A stretch of 64,000 nucleotides of DNA from an uncultured Chryseobacterium sp. (GCA_913778505.1 CAJYWD010000036.1:333280-397279), one strand, 5' to 3'; counted from the first letter of the stretch, positions 34,706-44,101 are shown. Numbers and translations: made by a program. The notes: a model not told the origin generated them from the sequence alone.

Positions 34706-35653
34706 TTAGTCTTTATTATTCTTTCCGAAAACAGAGAAATTGACATAACGCTTAGGATTCGCTTTAAGGTCTTCCACTAGTTTATTAAGATTGTCAGAAG
34801 TCTTTGTCAGATTATTGTAAAGTTCATCATCCTTGGTCAGTTTACCAAGAGAACCTTCACCGTTTTGTATGCCGGAAATAACGTTATTAAGCTTGCCAGC
34901 AGTTTTGCTGAATTCATCAATTGTCACATTAAGCTTGTCGATATCCACTCTTTCTGCTACTTTCCCGTATTTCTCCACCGTCGCATTAGTAGTCAGTAAT
35001 GTCTTGTTGGCATTATCAATAACGTTATGCAGACCATTTTCGTTGGAAGCAAGGATTCTGTTGGTTTGTTCCGCCGTGCCTTTGAAAGCTGCAACGGTCT
35101 GATTCAGATTGGAAAGCAGCATTTTGATTTCCCTTCTGTTTTGTTCATCCACAATTTTATTGGTGCTTGCCAGAGTAGAGTCCAATTTCAAAAGAACATT
35201 TGACAATTGATCTTTAACGGGTTTTACTTGGGAGCTGAGCGAGTTCAGCATTGATAATTGGTAGTTTCCTTTCAGCGTATCACCGTCTTTCGCAGTTGGG
35301 CCGCCGTAGAACAGGTTGATTTTCATTTCCTTGCCGGACATTAGCCCTGGTTCGAAAATCTCTACCGTTGAATTTTTGGAGAACTCAAATGTATCATCCA
35401 CAGTAAGCTTCACAATGAAGTGCAGCTTACCACCTTTGGTAATGGGTTTGATTTCATCTACCTGACCTACTTTCAGTCCGTTGATGGAAACAGGATTGGA
35501 AACTTCCAGGCCTTCTACATTGTCATAGTTGGCGTAGAACACATTATCTGTGGTGAAGAGATTTTTCCCTTTCATAAACTGATAAAGTATCACGAAACTT
35601 ACAATGGCAAAAATTGCGATCAGTCCTGCTTTTAATTCTTTACTTATCTTCAC
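34706..35653 (-). CDS. MCE/MlaD-family lipid-transport protein
   Basis: The 315-residue product starts with an N-terminal membrane anchor (FAIVSFVILYQFMKGKNLF). An MCE domain of about residues 38-130 follows (FYANYDNVEGLEVSNPVSIN, GLKVGQVDEIKPI). The rest is a long helical region that can form the periplasmic tunnel or needle of MlaD-type proteins. The start is GTG; upstream in-frame codons include no ATG before a stop. No MlaE or MlaF partner is beside it, so those must be elsewhere. It shares the strand with the iron-sulfur pair, three bases away. Confidence 0.92.
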   Translation of the reverse strand: MKISKELKAGLIAIFAIVSFVILYQFMKGKNLFTTDNVFYANYDNVEGLEVSNPVSINGLKVGQVDEIKPITKGGKLHFIVKLTVDDTFEFSKNSTVEIFEPGLMSGKEMKINLFYGGPTAKDGDTLKGNYQLSMLNSLSSQVKPVKDQLSNVLLKLDSTLASTNKIVDEQNRREIKMLLSNLNQTVAAFKGTAEQTNRILASNENGLHNVIDNANKTLLTTNATVEKYGKVAERVDIDKLNVTIDEFSKTAGKLNNVISGIQNGEGSLGKLTKDDELYNNLTKTSDNLNKLVEDLKANPKRYVNFSVFGKNNKD

Positions 35654-35714
35654 TTCTGTTAATTTTAGTGGTTAGCAAATATATGAATATTGGATTTATA
35701 ATTGATAAAAATAA

Positions 35715-35752
35715 AAAACAACAAAAGCGACAATTATGCCGCTTTTGCTGTA
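35715..35752 (-). terminator. Terminator of the PpiD-like gene
   Basis: On the minus strand CAAAAGCG pairs with CGCTTTTG (plus 35722-35747) around a ten-base loop and is followed by TTGTTTTTTA. It lies between the foldase stop (35770) and the GTG start of mlaD, separating their transcripts. Confidence 0.75.
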
Positions 35753-35769
35753 TTTGATAATATGTTAAA

Positions 35770-37929
35770 TTACTGCTGAGGAGACTTGTCCCAAACCTCG
35801 ATTCTGTAATCTTTGATATTAGCATTATCCTGAAGACTTCTCAGGTAAGAACCTGTGAATTGCTGAGATGCCTGCTGCGTCATAGATTCTATGATCTGCT
35901 TGATGTCGCCGGGAAGTTTGTTGGTAGAAACAGATTTCTTAACCACCAGATAAACGCCTGTCATACCTTCTACAGGATTGGACAATTTATTAGTCTGTGC
36001 GCCAAATGCTGCTCCGGCCACTTTAGGTTCCATGGCACCATTCACGTTTGGATTAAACATGTTAACTGCCGCACTTCCCTTCGTAGTTCCGAAAGCTTTT
36101 GCTGCCTGATCCAGCGAAGTGTATTTTCCTGAGTTCATTTTATCAATGATTTTCTTGGCCAGTAATTGATTTTTTACAATGGGCTCAATCTGGTCTCTCA
36201 CTGTTTCAGGATCAGAAAGTCCATCATCCTGTTTGCCCACTACGTAAGCTACAATTCTGTCACCGGTTCCTTCCACTGTAAAAATGTCTGTGTCGCCGAT
36301 GTTTCTCTTTTTGTCAAACGCCCATGCGATGATATCACCGTCTTTGTCCGTGTTAAGGCCAGGAAGTGTTCCCTGGAAACGTCCCACCGTCTTCGGATTG
36401 TCAAATCTGTATTTGTTTTTCTCAGCCAGATTCTTAAACTGGTTGAAGCTTTTGCCTTCGGTCTGCTGGATAAATCTTGTAGCTTGTGTCAACACCTGGT
36501 TTTCTGTCTTGTCTGATGCTTTTACATTCTTCGCCAAGTGAGCGATTTTGTAGGTCATCGAACCTGATTTTTTATCAAGAATGTTAATGATGTGATAACC
36601 AAACTGCGTCTCCACAAGGCCAGTCGCACCTTTAGGTGAGTTGTCCACAAATTTCTGGAAGTCCGGAACAAACTTAGGCTGCCCTGGCGTGGTCCAACCC
36701 ACATTACCACCCTGAGCTGCTGAACCTTTATCATCGGAGAATTTTAAGTCATCACTGAATGATGCCGGATTTGCTTTCACAGCTGCATAGATGCTGTCTG
36801 CCAGTTTCTTAGCCTGCTCTTTGGTTCTGGTAACCGATTTATCCTGTTTGCCGATCTCTGTATCTTTGTAAGAAATCAAAATATGTCTTGTTTCCGTAGA
36901 GTCAGACGGTTTTTTATCTAGCAATTTAGAAACAACGTAAAGATTCTGCTCCTTGTAAGGCCCGAAGGTCTGACCAATGGCAGCACTAGCAATTTTATCT
37001 TTAAGTTCTTGTGGAACTTGGTTAAGTCCAACATACTGAGGAATAAAAGGAACATCAGAGTTCAGTTCCACGAACATAGAATCGTTCTTGGTATTCTGAA
37101 AATTTTCAGTGCCGTTAGATGCGTCTGTTCCTTTTAGATAAAGTTTATTGATTTCGTTAAGTGTTGCTGCGTCGTCCTGAGCGCTCGGCGTAGCCGGGAA
37201 ATAGGCGTAAGCAATATTTCTGCTGGCCGTAGCCTTGAATCTTGTTGGGTGCTTCTGGATATAGTCCGACAAATCCTGAGTGGTTACTTTCACCGGATTT
37301 TTCTTGGAGAATTCAAGATAATCCACTTTCACGTAATCGATGTTGGCCATTTCATCACGGAACTTCATCATCAGTTCAGCTTCTTTTTTGCCTGTCGTGA
37401 TTCCTGCCGTCATATTCCCGAAAAGCAGACGTGCCATCATTCTGTATTCAATGGCTTTTTTATTCTTTAACCAGAATGAGTAGTTCTCCGGGCTCATCGC
37501 CTGTGCCTTCTCGATCTCTGCCTTGATATCCTTAACTTTGAAGTTGCCTTTTTCATCAAAATACTGCTGATTCTGAGCAAAAATAGGGTCATATTGCAAC
37601 TGGCTCCAGAAGATGTCATCTGTAAGTTCCAAGCCCATTTTCTCAAATTGCTGCTTGATAAGTTTGGATTGAACAAGAATCTGCCAAGCCTGCTCCTCAA
37701 GACCTTTTGTCTGTTGTCCTTGCTGCTGAGCCTGCTGCTGCATAATGAAAAGCTGGTCATTGAACTCGTCTCTGGTGATCTCTTCTCCATTCACTTTTCC
37801 CAGGATATTCGGATTTTTACCGAAAACTTTGTCTATCGTATCAGGATTAACCAAGAAAGCCAAAAGTGCTAAAGCGATAACGCCTACTAACAGCCACGAC
37901 CTTTTTCTAATTTCGCCTAAAATTGCCAT
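35770..37929 (-). CDS. Periplasmic peptidyl-prolyl isomerase with SurA N-domain (PpiD-like)
   Basis: The 719-residue protein has one N-terminal membrane anchor (about residues 11-29) and a SurA_N chaperone domain (VNGEEITRDEFNDQLFIMQQ). A parvulin rotamase domain follows near residues 340-450 (TRHILISYKDT, GGNVGWTTPGQPKFVPDFQK, VETQFGYHIINILDK). A second, probably inactive parvulin-like region lies in the C-terminal third. It matches PpiD, a membrane-tethered chaperone for secreted and outer-membrane proteins. It is a single gene with terminators on both sides. Confidence 0.92.
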   Translation of the reverse strand: MAILGEIRKRSWLLVGVIALALLAFLVNPDTIDKVFGKNPNILGKVNGEEITRDEFNDQLFIMQQQAQQQGQQTKGLEEQAWQILVQSKLIKQQFEKMGLELTDDIFWSQLQYDPIFAQNQQYFDEKGNFKVKDIKAEIEKAQAMSPENYSFWLKNKKAIEYRMMARLLFGNMTAGITTGKKEAELMMKFRDEMANIDYVKVDYLEFSKKNPVKVTTQDLSDYIQKHPTRFKATASRNIAYAYFPATPSAQDDAATLNEINKLYLKGTDASNGTENFQNTKNDSMFVELNSDVPFIPQYVGLNQVPQELKDKIASAAIGQTFGPYKEQNLYVVSKLLDKKPSDSTETRHILISYKDTEIGKQDKSVTRTKEQAKKLADSIYAAVKANPASFSDDLKFSDDKGSAAQGGNVGWTTPGQPKFVPDFQKFVDNSPKGATGLVETQFGYHIINILDKKSGSMTYKIAHLAKNVKASDKTENQVLTQATRFIQQTEGKSFNQFKNLAEKNKYRFDNPKTVGRFQGTLPGLNTDKDGDIIAWAFDKKRNIGDTDIFTVEGTGDRIVAYVVGKQDDGLSDPETVRDQIEPIVKNQLLAKKIIDKMNSGKYTSLDQAAKAFGTTKGSAAVNMFNPNVNGAMEPKVAGAAFGAQTNKLSNPVEGMTGVYLVVKKSVSTNKLPGDIKQIIESMTQQASQQFTGSYLRSLQDNANIKDYRIEVWDKSPQQ

Positions 37930-38030
37930 CTTTATATATAAGTGTTTATAATCAGTGTGCGAAAATACATATTTTTAACAGAATAGGAAAAATTATTTCG
38001 AAACAATTGTTAATGTGCGATATAAAATAA

Positions 38031-38058
38031 AAAAAACCTCTAAAAAGTAGAGGTTTTG
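38031..38058 (-). terminator. Terminator of the ECF sigma operon
   Basis: AAAACCTCTA (38033-38042) pairs with TAGAGGTTTT (38048-38057) around a five-base loop. On the minus strand it is followed by TTTTTTTTATTT. It ends the sigma/anti-sigma/Spy-like transcript four bases after the last stop. Confidence 0.8.
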
Positions 38059-38061
38059 CAT

Positions 38062-38670
38062 TTACTTGCTGTTTTTCTTGTCCAGGACTTTTTCCCGCAT
38101 TTTCCCTTCGGTCTGAAAAAGCTTGAGCACCTGCTGAGGCGTAAGCAGTTTCAGAAATTTTTCTGCGTAGATTTTCCTGTTGTCCAGCAACTGTTGTCCT
38201 ACTTCAAAGCTTTGGTTGAGCCTCTTTTCGGCTTCTTCGTCAGACAGGTTTTCTATTTTATTATCGAAGAAAAATTTTTCACGAATTTGCTTCTGGTTAT
38301 TCTGATATTCGGTATATAGGTTTTTAAATTCTTCCTGCTTGTCTTCCGGCACATTGATGTCATCTACCACAATGTTTTCCTTCATCTTCTGCAGAAAGGC
38401 CGAACGTTCTCTCACGGTCATGCCGCTCACCGCATTTCTTTTCTCTTGCATATTCATGGTGCGCCATTCGGAGGTGCGCGGGATGTTCTGACTCTGCTGC
38501 TGTCTCATCATCGTTCCTGCCGGCGAAAACCCTGCGGATGGTGATGTACCGCGCATTGTAGAGCCGCTGCCCGAGCGCTGAGAGACACCGCCCGAACGCC
38601 TTTCCTGTCCAGATGCGTTTTGGGAGGAAAATAGTCCGGCAATCAAGATAGTCAATAACAATTTTTTCAT
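38062..38670 (-). CDS. Secreted Spy/CpxP-like protein (ECF operon sensor candidate)
   Basis: The 202-residue product has a signal peptide (MKKLLLTILIAGLFSSQNAS) and a Ser/Gly/Arg-rich linker (to about residue 75). A helical domain follows, with LTPQQVLKLFQ near residues 180-190, the LTxxQ motif of Spy/CpxP-type periplasmic proteins. Proteins like this in flavobacterial ECF operons are often named sensors of the sigma factor. It follows the anti-sigma-like gene by 18 bases, so signal sensing in the periplasm is a reasonable inference, not a proven one. Confidence 0.75.
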   Translation of the reverse strand: MKKLLLTILIAGLFSSQNASGQERRSGGVSQRSGSGSTMRGTSPSAGFSPAGTMMRQQQSQNIPRTSEWRTMNMQEKRNAVSGMTVRERSAFLQKMKENIVVDDINVPEDKQEEFKNLYTEYQNNQKQIREKFFFDNKIENLSDEEAEKRLNQSFEVGQQLLDNRKIYAEKFLKLLTPQQVLKLFQTEGKMREKVLDKKNSK

Positions 38671-38688
38671 AACTTATTATTTTTGTTA

Positions 38689-39255
38689 TCAATTATAAAG
38701 GTCCAGGTAAACATCCTGCTCGCTGTTCTTTTCGAGATCTTTCAGCTGGTCTGGTGTAAATGCTGCCAGTACTTTTTCCACCTCAGCTTCAGGTTTGATT
38801 TTATAGTCTGTTGCGTAATCCTGCCTGTCAGCATTATCGTAAACTCCAGGATTTCTGTTTTGAGATTTCGAAAGTTTCGCAACGGATGAATGCTCTTTCT
38901 GTTCCGCTTTATTGATTTCCACTGGTTCTGGTTGAGATGCAGGATCCGGAGATTTATTAGAAATTGTCTCGGAAGGCAGAATTTCGTAGGTGCTGTCCAC
39001 TATTGGTTTTTGCTGCGCTACTAGCATGTCGGGATTTTCATTAAGACTGAAAAACGCTGTCAGTCCGGCGATTAAAACCACCGCTGCCGCAGCTGCCCAT
39101 CTTAGATTAAGCGCAAAAATTCTTGCTGCTTTCTTTGCAGCTGGCTTTTCTCCGAGGGTTTTGGCTAATACATGATCCTGAATTGTTTTGAAAAACGCGT
39201 CCGAAGGTTCTTCGTACGGCATTTTTCTGTTCAGTTGTTCTATATCAATTTTCAT
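38689..39255 (-). CDS. Anti-sigma-factor-like membrane protein
   Basis: I choose the ATG at 39255 (MKIDIEQLNRKMPYEEPSDA); a longer frame needs a TTG at 39285. The 188-residue product has a cytoplasmic N-terminus of about 60 residues and one membrane segment (WAAAAAVVLIAGLTAFFSL). An acidic periplasmic part follows, ending EKNSEQDVYLDLYN. Position directly after an ECF sigma factor and this topology suggest an anti-sigma factor, though I see no zinc-binding HxxxCxxC motif. It is co-transcribed with its neighbours. Confidence 0.78.
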   Translation of the reverse strand: MKIDIEQLNRKMPYEEPSDAFFKTIQDHVLAKTLGEKPAAKKAARIFALNLRWAAAAAVVLIAGLTAFFSLNENPDMLVAQQKPIVDSTYEILPSETISNKSPDPASQPEPVEINKAEQKEHSSVAKLSKSQNRNPGVYDNADRQDYATDYKIKPEAEVEKVLAAFTPDQLKDLEKNSEQDVYLDLYN

Positions 39256-39325
39256 TTTTCTCTCACTTAATTTTTCATTTTTCAATTACAACATTAGAAA
39301 TGCCGCAAAATCACTTTTATTTTCA

Positions 39326-39883
39326 TTAAAACTCTTCCGAGTAATTATCTTTGATGTACTGTTCTACCTTTTCCTTGGCATAATGGTAATTGGTTTTCAA
39401 TGTCCCAACGGACATATCCAGAATTTTCGATATTTCATCATAAGGCAAATCATCATAATAGCGCATGTTGAAAACGAGCTTCTGCTTTTCCGGCAGTGTT
39501 TGAATAGCCTTCTGCAACAGAATCTGAATTTCCTCAGCATCTTTTCCCGCATTATCGGCCACCAGATTCTGCATGTGATATTCAGCATCCTCATCGGTTT
39601 TTTTCATACGGTTCATTTTGTTGAGCTGCTGTAGCGCTTCGTTGGTTGCAATCCTGTACAGCCACGTGTAAAGCTTGCTGTCACTCTTGAACTGATGAAT
39701 GTTCTGATAAGCCTTGATCAATGTATCCTGCAAAACATCCTGAGCCAGATCGTGATCCACTATCAGACGCCGGATATGCCAGTAAAGCCTGCTCTGATAG
39801 GCATCCATCATAGCGCGCAAACCTTTTTCCAGCGTCGCCGGCGCTGTTAAAAGTTTTACAATCTCCTCATCCTTAAGCTTCAT
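39326..39883 (-). CDS. ECF RNA polymerase sigma factor
   Basis: The 185-residue protein has sigma region 2 (LYWHIRRLIVDHDLAQDVLQ and the DTLIKAYQNIHQFK stretch) and region 4 (LPEKQKLVFNMRYYDDLPYD, EISKILDMSVGTLKTNYHYA). The latter is the DNA-recognition helix-turn-helix. It has no region 3, as expected for ECF sigma factors. It directs transcription of an envelope-stress-type regulon, very likely including its own operon. The anti-sigma-like gene starts about 70 bases downstream and the Spy-like gene follows. Confidence 0.95.
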   Translation of the reverse strand: MKLKDEEIVKLLTAPATLEKGLRAMMDAYQSRLYWHIRRLIVDHDLAQDVLQDTLIKAYQNIHQFKSDSKLYTWLYRIATNEALQQLNKMNRMKKTDEDAEYHMQNLVADNAGKDAEEIQILLQKAIQTLPEKQKLVFNMRYYDDLPYDEISKILDMSVGTLKTNYHYAKEKVEQYIKDNYSEEF

Positions 39884-39991
39884 TCAGGTGTTTCGTAGTT
39901 TTGATTAAAAAATAAGACCAAAGTTAAATTATTTTTTGATTTGCGATCAATTTATGTTGATTGCAGTCTGCGATTTGGAAGTTCAAAACTT

Positions 39992-39999
39992 TATCTTTG
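39992..39999 (+). promoter_or_regulatory. Candidate -7 box of the DUF2520 gene
   Basis: TATCTTTG fits TAnnTTTG exactly and ends four bases before the ATG at 40004. A leaderless transcript is predicted if it is used. A TTTG lies 14 bases upstream, closer than typical. Confidence 0.45.
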
Positions 40000-40003
40000 T
40001 GTT

Positions 40004-40756
40004 ATGAAAACTGTTATCATCGGCTCCGGAAATGTTGCTTATCATCTGGCAAAAGCTTTTACTCAAAATCATATAGAAGTCAGCCAGATTTTTGGCCGCA
40101 ATGAAATTGAATTGAGGAAAATTTCTGAAGAAGTGAATGTCCCTTTCAGTACAGTAGATTTGTCGGAAGCTGATTTTTATCTGATTGCAGTTTCAGATTC
40201 TTCAGTGGAAAACGTTTCAGAATTGATCACAAAAGAAAATGCTCTGGTGGCACATACTTCCGGATCGCTGCCCATGGAAGTCCTGAAAGGGAATTACAGA
40301 AAAGCGAGTTTCTATCCGCTTCAGACATTTTCCAAAACAAAAAATCTGGATTATTCCAGGATCCCTTTTTTCATTGAAGCCGAAAATCAAATCGATGAAA
40401 AATCATTATTGGAATTAGCTTCTATCATTTCACAAAACGTTGAAATTTCCGATTACGAAAGAAGAAAATACATCCATTTGACCGCAGTTTTTGCCTGTAA
40501 TTTTGTGAATCATCTTTTCGCAAGAGCGAAGGAAATTTCGGATTCACAGGATTTAGATTTTAATTATTTTATCCCGTTGATTGATGAAACGGTTGAAAAA
40601 ATCCATTATCTCGAACCAAAATTAGCACAAACCGGACCCGCTGTACGTGGCGATGAAAGAGTTCTGAAGCTTCACGAAGAACTTATCAAGGATGATGAAC
40701 ATTTGAAAATCTACCAATTGATGAATGAATCGATTAAAAAAATGTATAACAAATAA
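40004..40756 (+). CDS. Rossmann-like and DUF2520 domain protein
   Basis: The ATG at 40004 gives MKTVIIGSGNVAYHLAKAFT, a dinucleotide-binding start; an upstream in-frame ATG would add 21 unlikely residues. The 250-residue protein has an N-terminal Rossmann fold (about 1-115; SGSLPMEVL, FYPLQTFSKTK). A C-terminal helical DUF2520 domain follows, with ERRKYIHLTAVFACNFVNHL and GPAVRGDERVLKLHEELIK. It resembles 6-phosphogluconate-dehydrogenase-like reductases; substrate unknown. It is solitary and divergent from the ECF operon. Confidence 0.92.
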   Translation: MKTVIIGSGNVAYHLAKAFTQNHIEVSQIFGRNEIELRKISEEVNVPFSTVDLSEADFYLIAVSDSSVENVSELITKENALVAHTSGSLPMEVLKGNYRKASFYPLQTFSKTKNLDYSRIPFFIEAENQIDEKSLLELASIISQNVEISDYERRKYIHLTAVFACNFVNHLFARAKEISDSQDLDFNYFIPLIDETVEKIHYLEPKLAQTGPAVRGDERVLKLHEELIKDDEHLKIYQLMNESIKKMYNK

Positions 40757-40811
40757 TGTAACATTTTCGTGATTCCTGCACTAATTATTTAGAAACAAGA
40801 AAATAAAAAAT

Positions 40812-41708
40812 ATGAACGCTCTCAAAAAATTAATCATCATTCCGGTTTTATTATTTGGATTAATGGCATCTGCGCAGGAAACGGCCAACCGTTTTTTCTA
40901 TGAACTGACTTACAAACCAAAAAAGGATTCTGCAAGATTAGACAAGGTGATGACAACACTTGACATTGCGAAAGACAAATCAATCTATCAGGATTTTACA
41001 TTGCCTGTGCAGGATTCCATTATTAAAACTTCTGTAGAGGAAATGGAGAAGACCAAGACCTTTAAAGATATGTCGAAGATGATTAAATGGCCAAAGTTTT
41101 CCTATAAAATCTACAAAAATTATCCTGCAATGACGGAACTATATGTGGACAGAATCAGCAGAAATCTTTTTGCTTACGAGGAGAACATTAAATTTGACTG
41201 GAAAATATTAGCTGACAAAGAAAAAATCGGAACTTATAATACGCAGAAGGCTACAACGGAATTTGGCGGAAGACAATGGACCGCTTGGTTCTCGACAGAT
41301 ATTCCTTTTCAGGACGGGCCGTACAAATTCTACGGTCTGCCGGGTTTAATTGTAAAAATTGAGGACAGCGAGAAAAATTATTCCTGGTTATTGTCCGGAA
41401 ACAAAACAGTAAAAGACTGGAAAGAATTCACTTACGCTGAGGAAATCAACACCAAGTTTGGAATGAGTAACGAAAAGAAAATCATTGCCAAAGATAAGTT
41501 CGAGAAATCTTACGCTGCCTTTAAACAAGACCCAATGGCAGAGGCAAGAACGCAGATTCCTCAAAATATGTTGTCAATGAAAATGCCGGGAAGCGACCTG
41601 ACGATCGGTGAGATGCTGAAGAATCAGGAAAAAATGCTGAATGACTTTTTCAAATCGACAGATAATCCAATAGAAGTGGTACAAACCACCGAGAAAAAGA
41701 AAAAATAA
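40812..41708 (+). CDS. GLPGLI-family secreted protein
   Basis: The 298-residue product has a signal peptide (MNALKKLIIIPVLLFGLMAS). The defining motif YGLPGLIVKI lies around residues 177-186, after GGRQWTAWFSTDIPFQDGPY. Members are Bacteroidota-specific, often exported, and of unknown function; some are near TonB-dependent receptors. The C-terminus is Met/Lys-rich. The gene stands alone, with a good terminator after it. Confidence 0.93.
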   Translation: MNALKKLIIIPVLLFGLMASAQETANRFFYELTYKPKKDSARLDKVMTTLDIAKDKSIYQDFTLPVQDSIIKTSVEEMEKTKTFKDMSKMIKWPKFSYKIYKNYPAMTELYVDRISRNLFAYEENIKFDWKILADKEKIGTYNTQKATTEFGGRQWTAWFSTDIPFQDGPYKFYGLPGLIVKIEDSEKNYSWLLSGNKTVKDWKEFTYAEEINTKFGMSNEKKIIAKDKFEKSYAAFKQDPMAEARTQIPQNMLSMKMPGSDLTIGEMLKNQEKMLNDFFKSTDNPIEVVQTTEKKKK

Positions 41709-41713
41709 ATAAG

Positions 41714-41744
41714 CAGCCGGAAATCGAACTTCCGGTTTTTTTTG
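41714..41744 (+). terminator. Terminator of the GLPGLI gene
   Basis: GCCGGAA (41716-41722) pairs with TTCCGGT (41730-41736, the outer pair a G-T wobble) around a seven-base loop, then a run of T. Confidence 0.75.
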
Positions 41745-41780
41745 TGACAAATATCTTATTTAGATTTATTTAAAATAAGC

Positions 41781-41788
41781 TATCTTTG
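41781..41788 (+). promoter_or_regulatory. Candidate -7 box for feoA-feoB
   Basis: TATCTTTG fits TAnnTTTG exactly and ends 19 bases before the TTG start of feoA. I see no Fur-box I would trust nearby. Confidence 0.45.
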
Positions 41789-41807
41789 TAGTCCAAAATT
41801 TTTAGTC

Positions 41808-42062
41808 TTGCAAAAAAACCACATTGATAAGCTCTGTTGTTTTCCGAAAAATAAAAACGGAAAAATCGTTGGCTATGACAATGAGAATCTTCAGATGCCG
41901 ACAAAAATCATCGAAATGGGACTGCTTCCGGAAACAGGTTTCAGAGTTCTTTATCAGGCGCCTTTTGGCGGGCCACTTTATATAGAATATGGTTCCGATA
42001 AAACCAGAATCGCCCTGAGAGAGGCAGAAGCAAGATTCATCCAGGTAGAAGTCGCAGAATAA
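41808..42062 (+). CDS. feoA: FeoA-family ferrous iron transport protein
   Basis: The 84-residue SH3-like protein supports FeoB in ferrous iron uptake. PTKIIEMGLLPETGFRVLYQ and a C-terminal REAEARFIQVEV strand are typical. The start is TTG at 41808: no ATG lies in frame upstream, the next Met is at residue 30, and length then agrees with the family. The last base of the stop overlaps the feoB ATG, so the two are coupled. Confidence 0.9.
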   Translation: MQKNHIDKLCCFPKNKNGKIVGYDNENLQMPTKIIEMGLLPETGFRVLYQAPFGGPLYIEYGSDKTRIALREAEARFIQVEVAE

Positions 42063-44092
42063 TGCAGAACAAGCAAAAACAGATTTTGTTGATCGGGAAT
42101 CCCAATGTCGGGAAATCCACACTCTTTAATATCCTTTGCAACAAAAAGCAAAAAACGGGTAATTATGCCGGCGTTACTGTTGCCAGTCATTCCGGAAATT
42201 ACGTTTACAAAAATGAGGAAATCGAGGTTATCGATTTGCCAGGTTCTTACAGCATCTATCCCACATCCGAAGACGAAGCTATTTTTTCCCGCTACCTGAT
42301 TCAGGAGCAAGACAATTATTCCGGTGTGGTCTACATTGCCGATGCTATTAATATGAGAAGAAGCCTGCTTTTGTTTCAGCAGATTCAGGATTTGGGCATT
42401 CCGGCGATTATGGTAGTCAATCAGATCGACGAAGCGGAAAAGCGCGGTATTAGCATCGACACCAAAAAATTATCCGAGCTACTCAATATTCCGGTTTTTG
42501 AGACCAATGCCAAACAAAATCTCGGAATAGAATCCGTCCGTGAGGCTGTTTTTAACAATCAGTTTAAAGTATCGGACAATAATTCTTTCGAGATTCCGCT
42601 GGAGCAAAAAGGTTTGGTTTACAAAGTTTCTTCCAACACTTCGGAAAAAAATCTTTACAAAATCTGGACGCTTCTGGCTGCAGATACCTATCTCGGAAAG
42701 ATTGAAAATATTCATCAAATTATTTCTCAGGAAGATTCCAAATGCAGTGTTCCGAAACGTTTGCAAATCACTGAAACGGTAAGACGATATCAGAATATCG
42801 ACAAAATCACTTCGCAGATTACCGAAAAAAAACCTCAGCTCAAGGAACTCCTGACGGAAAAACTGGATAAGATTCTGGTTCATCCGGTTTGGGGTTATGT
42901 TGTTTTCTTGTTGATTCTATTATTGATTTTCCAAAGTGTTTTCTTCCTCGCCGAATATCCGATGACGTGGATTGAGGATTTTTTCACCTGGTTATCTGCA
43001 TTTTCAGGCGAGCATCTTCCGGAAGGCCCAGTCAATTCTTTGGTTTCCAGTGGAATCATTCCGGGAATTGGAGGCATTCTGGTTTTTGCACCACAGATTG
43101 GAATTCTTTTGTATTTCCTTTACCTGTTGGAAGATTCCGGATATATGGCAAGAGTTGTTTTTTTGATGGACAGGATGCTCAGACCTTTTGGACTGAACGG
43201 AAAAAGTATCGTTCCATTGGTTTCCGGGACAGCCTGTGCTATTCCTGCTATTATGTCTACCAGGAATATTGAAAACGTAAAGGAACGGTTGATTACGATT
43301 CTCGTAACGCCTTTTATGACGTGTTCTGCCAGACTGCCAATTTACAGCATCATTATCGGATTAATCATTCCTGACGACAATTTTTATGGTATCAAATACA
43401 GGGCAATTGCGCTGATGCTGATGTATTTATTAGGTTTTGTAATGGCACTCGTCAGTTCTTTTATTTTGAAAAGTTTCATCAAGACCAAAATCAAAAGTTT
43501 CCTGGTAATGGATTTGCCGACTTACAAAATGCCCTTGTTTGGATATGACTTCAAACTGGTTTTAGGTAAAGTCTGGGAGTTCATTTCCGGAGCAGGAAAG
43601 GTGATTTTCACGGTCAGTATCATTCTTTGGGCTTTGAGTTATTTTGGTCCGCCACAGCATAAAGCCGAAATTCTGGCCACAGATTCTTCATTGGACCATT
43701 CTTATCTGGGACGGATCGGAAGAACGATGGAGCCTGCGATTGCGCCACTCGGTTACGACTGGAAAATGGGCATCGGGATTCTGACAAGTTTTGCAGCACG
43801 GGAAGTCTTTGTGGGGACTTTATCCACACTTTACAGCCTCGATGAGAAGGCGCCGGAAGGAAAATTAATAGAAAAAATGAGACTGGACATCAAGCCGAAC
43901 GGCGAAAAAGTATTCAGTTTCGCAACAGGTGTCTCGATTTTGATTTTCTATGCATTTGCGATGCAGTGTATCTCTACAATTGCCGTTGTTTACAGAGAAA
44001 CGAGAAGCCTGAAATGGACGATGCTGCAAACCGTTTCTATGACAATATTGGCCTATTTTTCAGCATTGATTGTCTATCAGATTCTTAAATAA
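42062..44092 (+). CDS. feoB: Ferrous iron transporter FeoB
   Basis: The 676-residue protein has an N-terminal GTPase domain (G1 GNPNVGKSTLFN, G3 DLPGSYSIYP, G4 NQID-type segment) and a helical GDI-like spacer. A C-terminal membrane part with two Gate motifs follows (SGTACAIPAIMSTRNI, TFAAREVF-type). It drives Fe2+ import across the inner membrane. It is fully intact and slightly shorter than E. coli FeoB (773), as usual in Bacteroidota. It shares one base with feoA and is followed nine bases on by a Cys-rich peptide gene. Confidence 0.97.
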   Translation: MQNKQKQILLIGNPNVGKSTLFNILCNKKQKTGNYAGVTVASHSGNYVYKNEEIEVIDLPGSYSIYPTSEDEAIFSRYLIQEQDNYSGVVYIADAINMRRSLLLFQQIQDLGIPAIMVVNQIDEAEKRGISIDTKKLSELLNIPVFETNAKQNLGIESVREAVFNNQFKVSDNNSFEIPLEQKGLVYKVSSNTSEKNLYKIWTLLAADTYLGKIENIHQIISQEDSKCSVPKRLQITETVRRYQNIDKITSQITEKKPQLKELLTEKLDKILVHPVWGYVVFLLILLLIFQSVFFLAEYPMTWIEDFFTWLSAFSGEHLPEGPVNSLVSSGIIPGIGGILVFAPQIGILLYFLYLLEDSGYMARVVFLMDRMLRPFGLNGKSIVPLVSGTACAIPAIMSTRNIENVKERLITILVTPFMTCSARLPIYSIIIGLIIPDDNFYGIKYRAIALMLMYLLGFVMALVSSFILKSFIKTKIKSFLVMDLPTYKMPLFGYDFKLVLGKVWEFISGAGKVIFTVSIILWALSYFGPPQHKAEILATDSSLDHSYLGRIGRTMEPAIAPLGYDWKMGIGILTSFAAREVFVGTLSTLYSLDEKAPEGKLIEKMRLDIKPNGEKVFSFATGVSILIFYAFAMQCISTIAVVYRETRSLKWTMLQTVSMTILAYFSALIVYQILK

Positions 44093-44101
44093 TTTTCAAA
44101 A

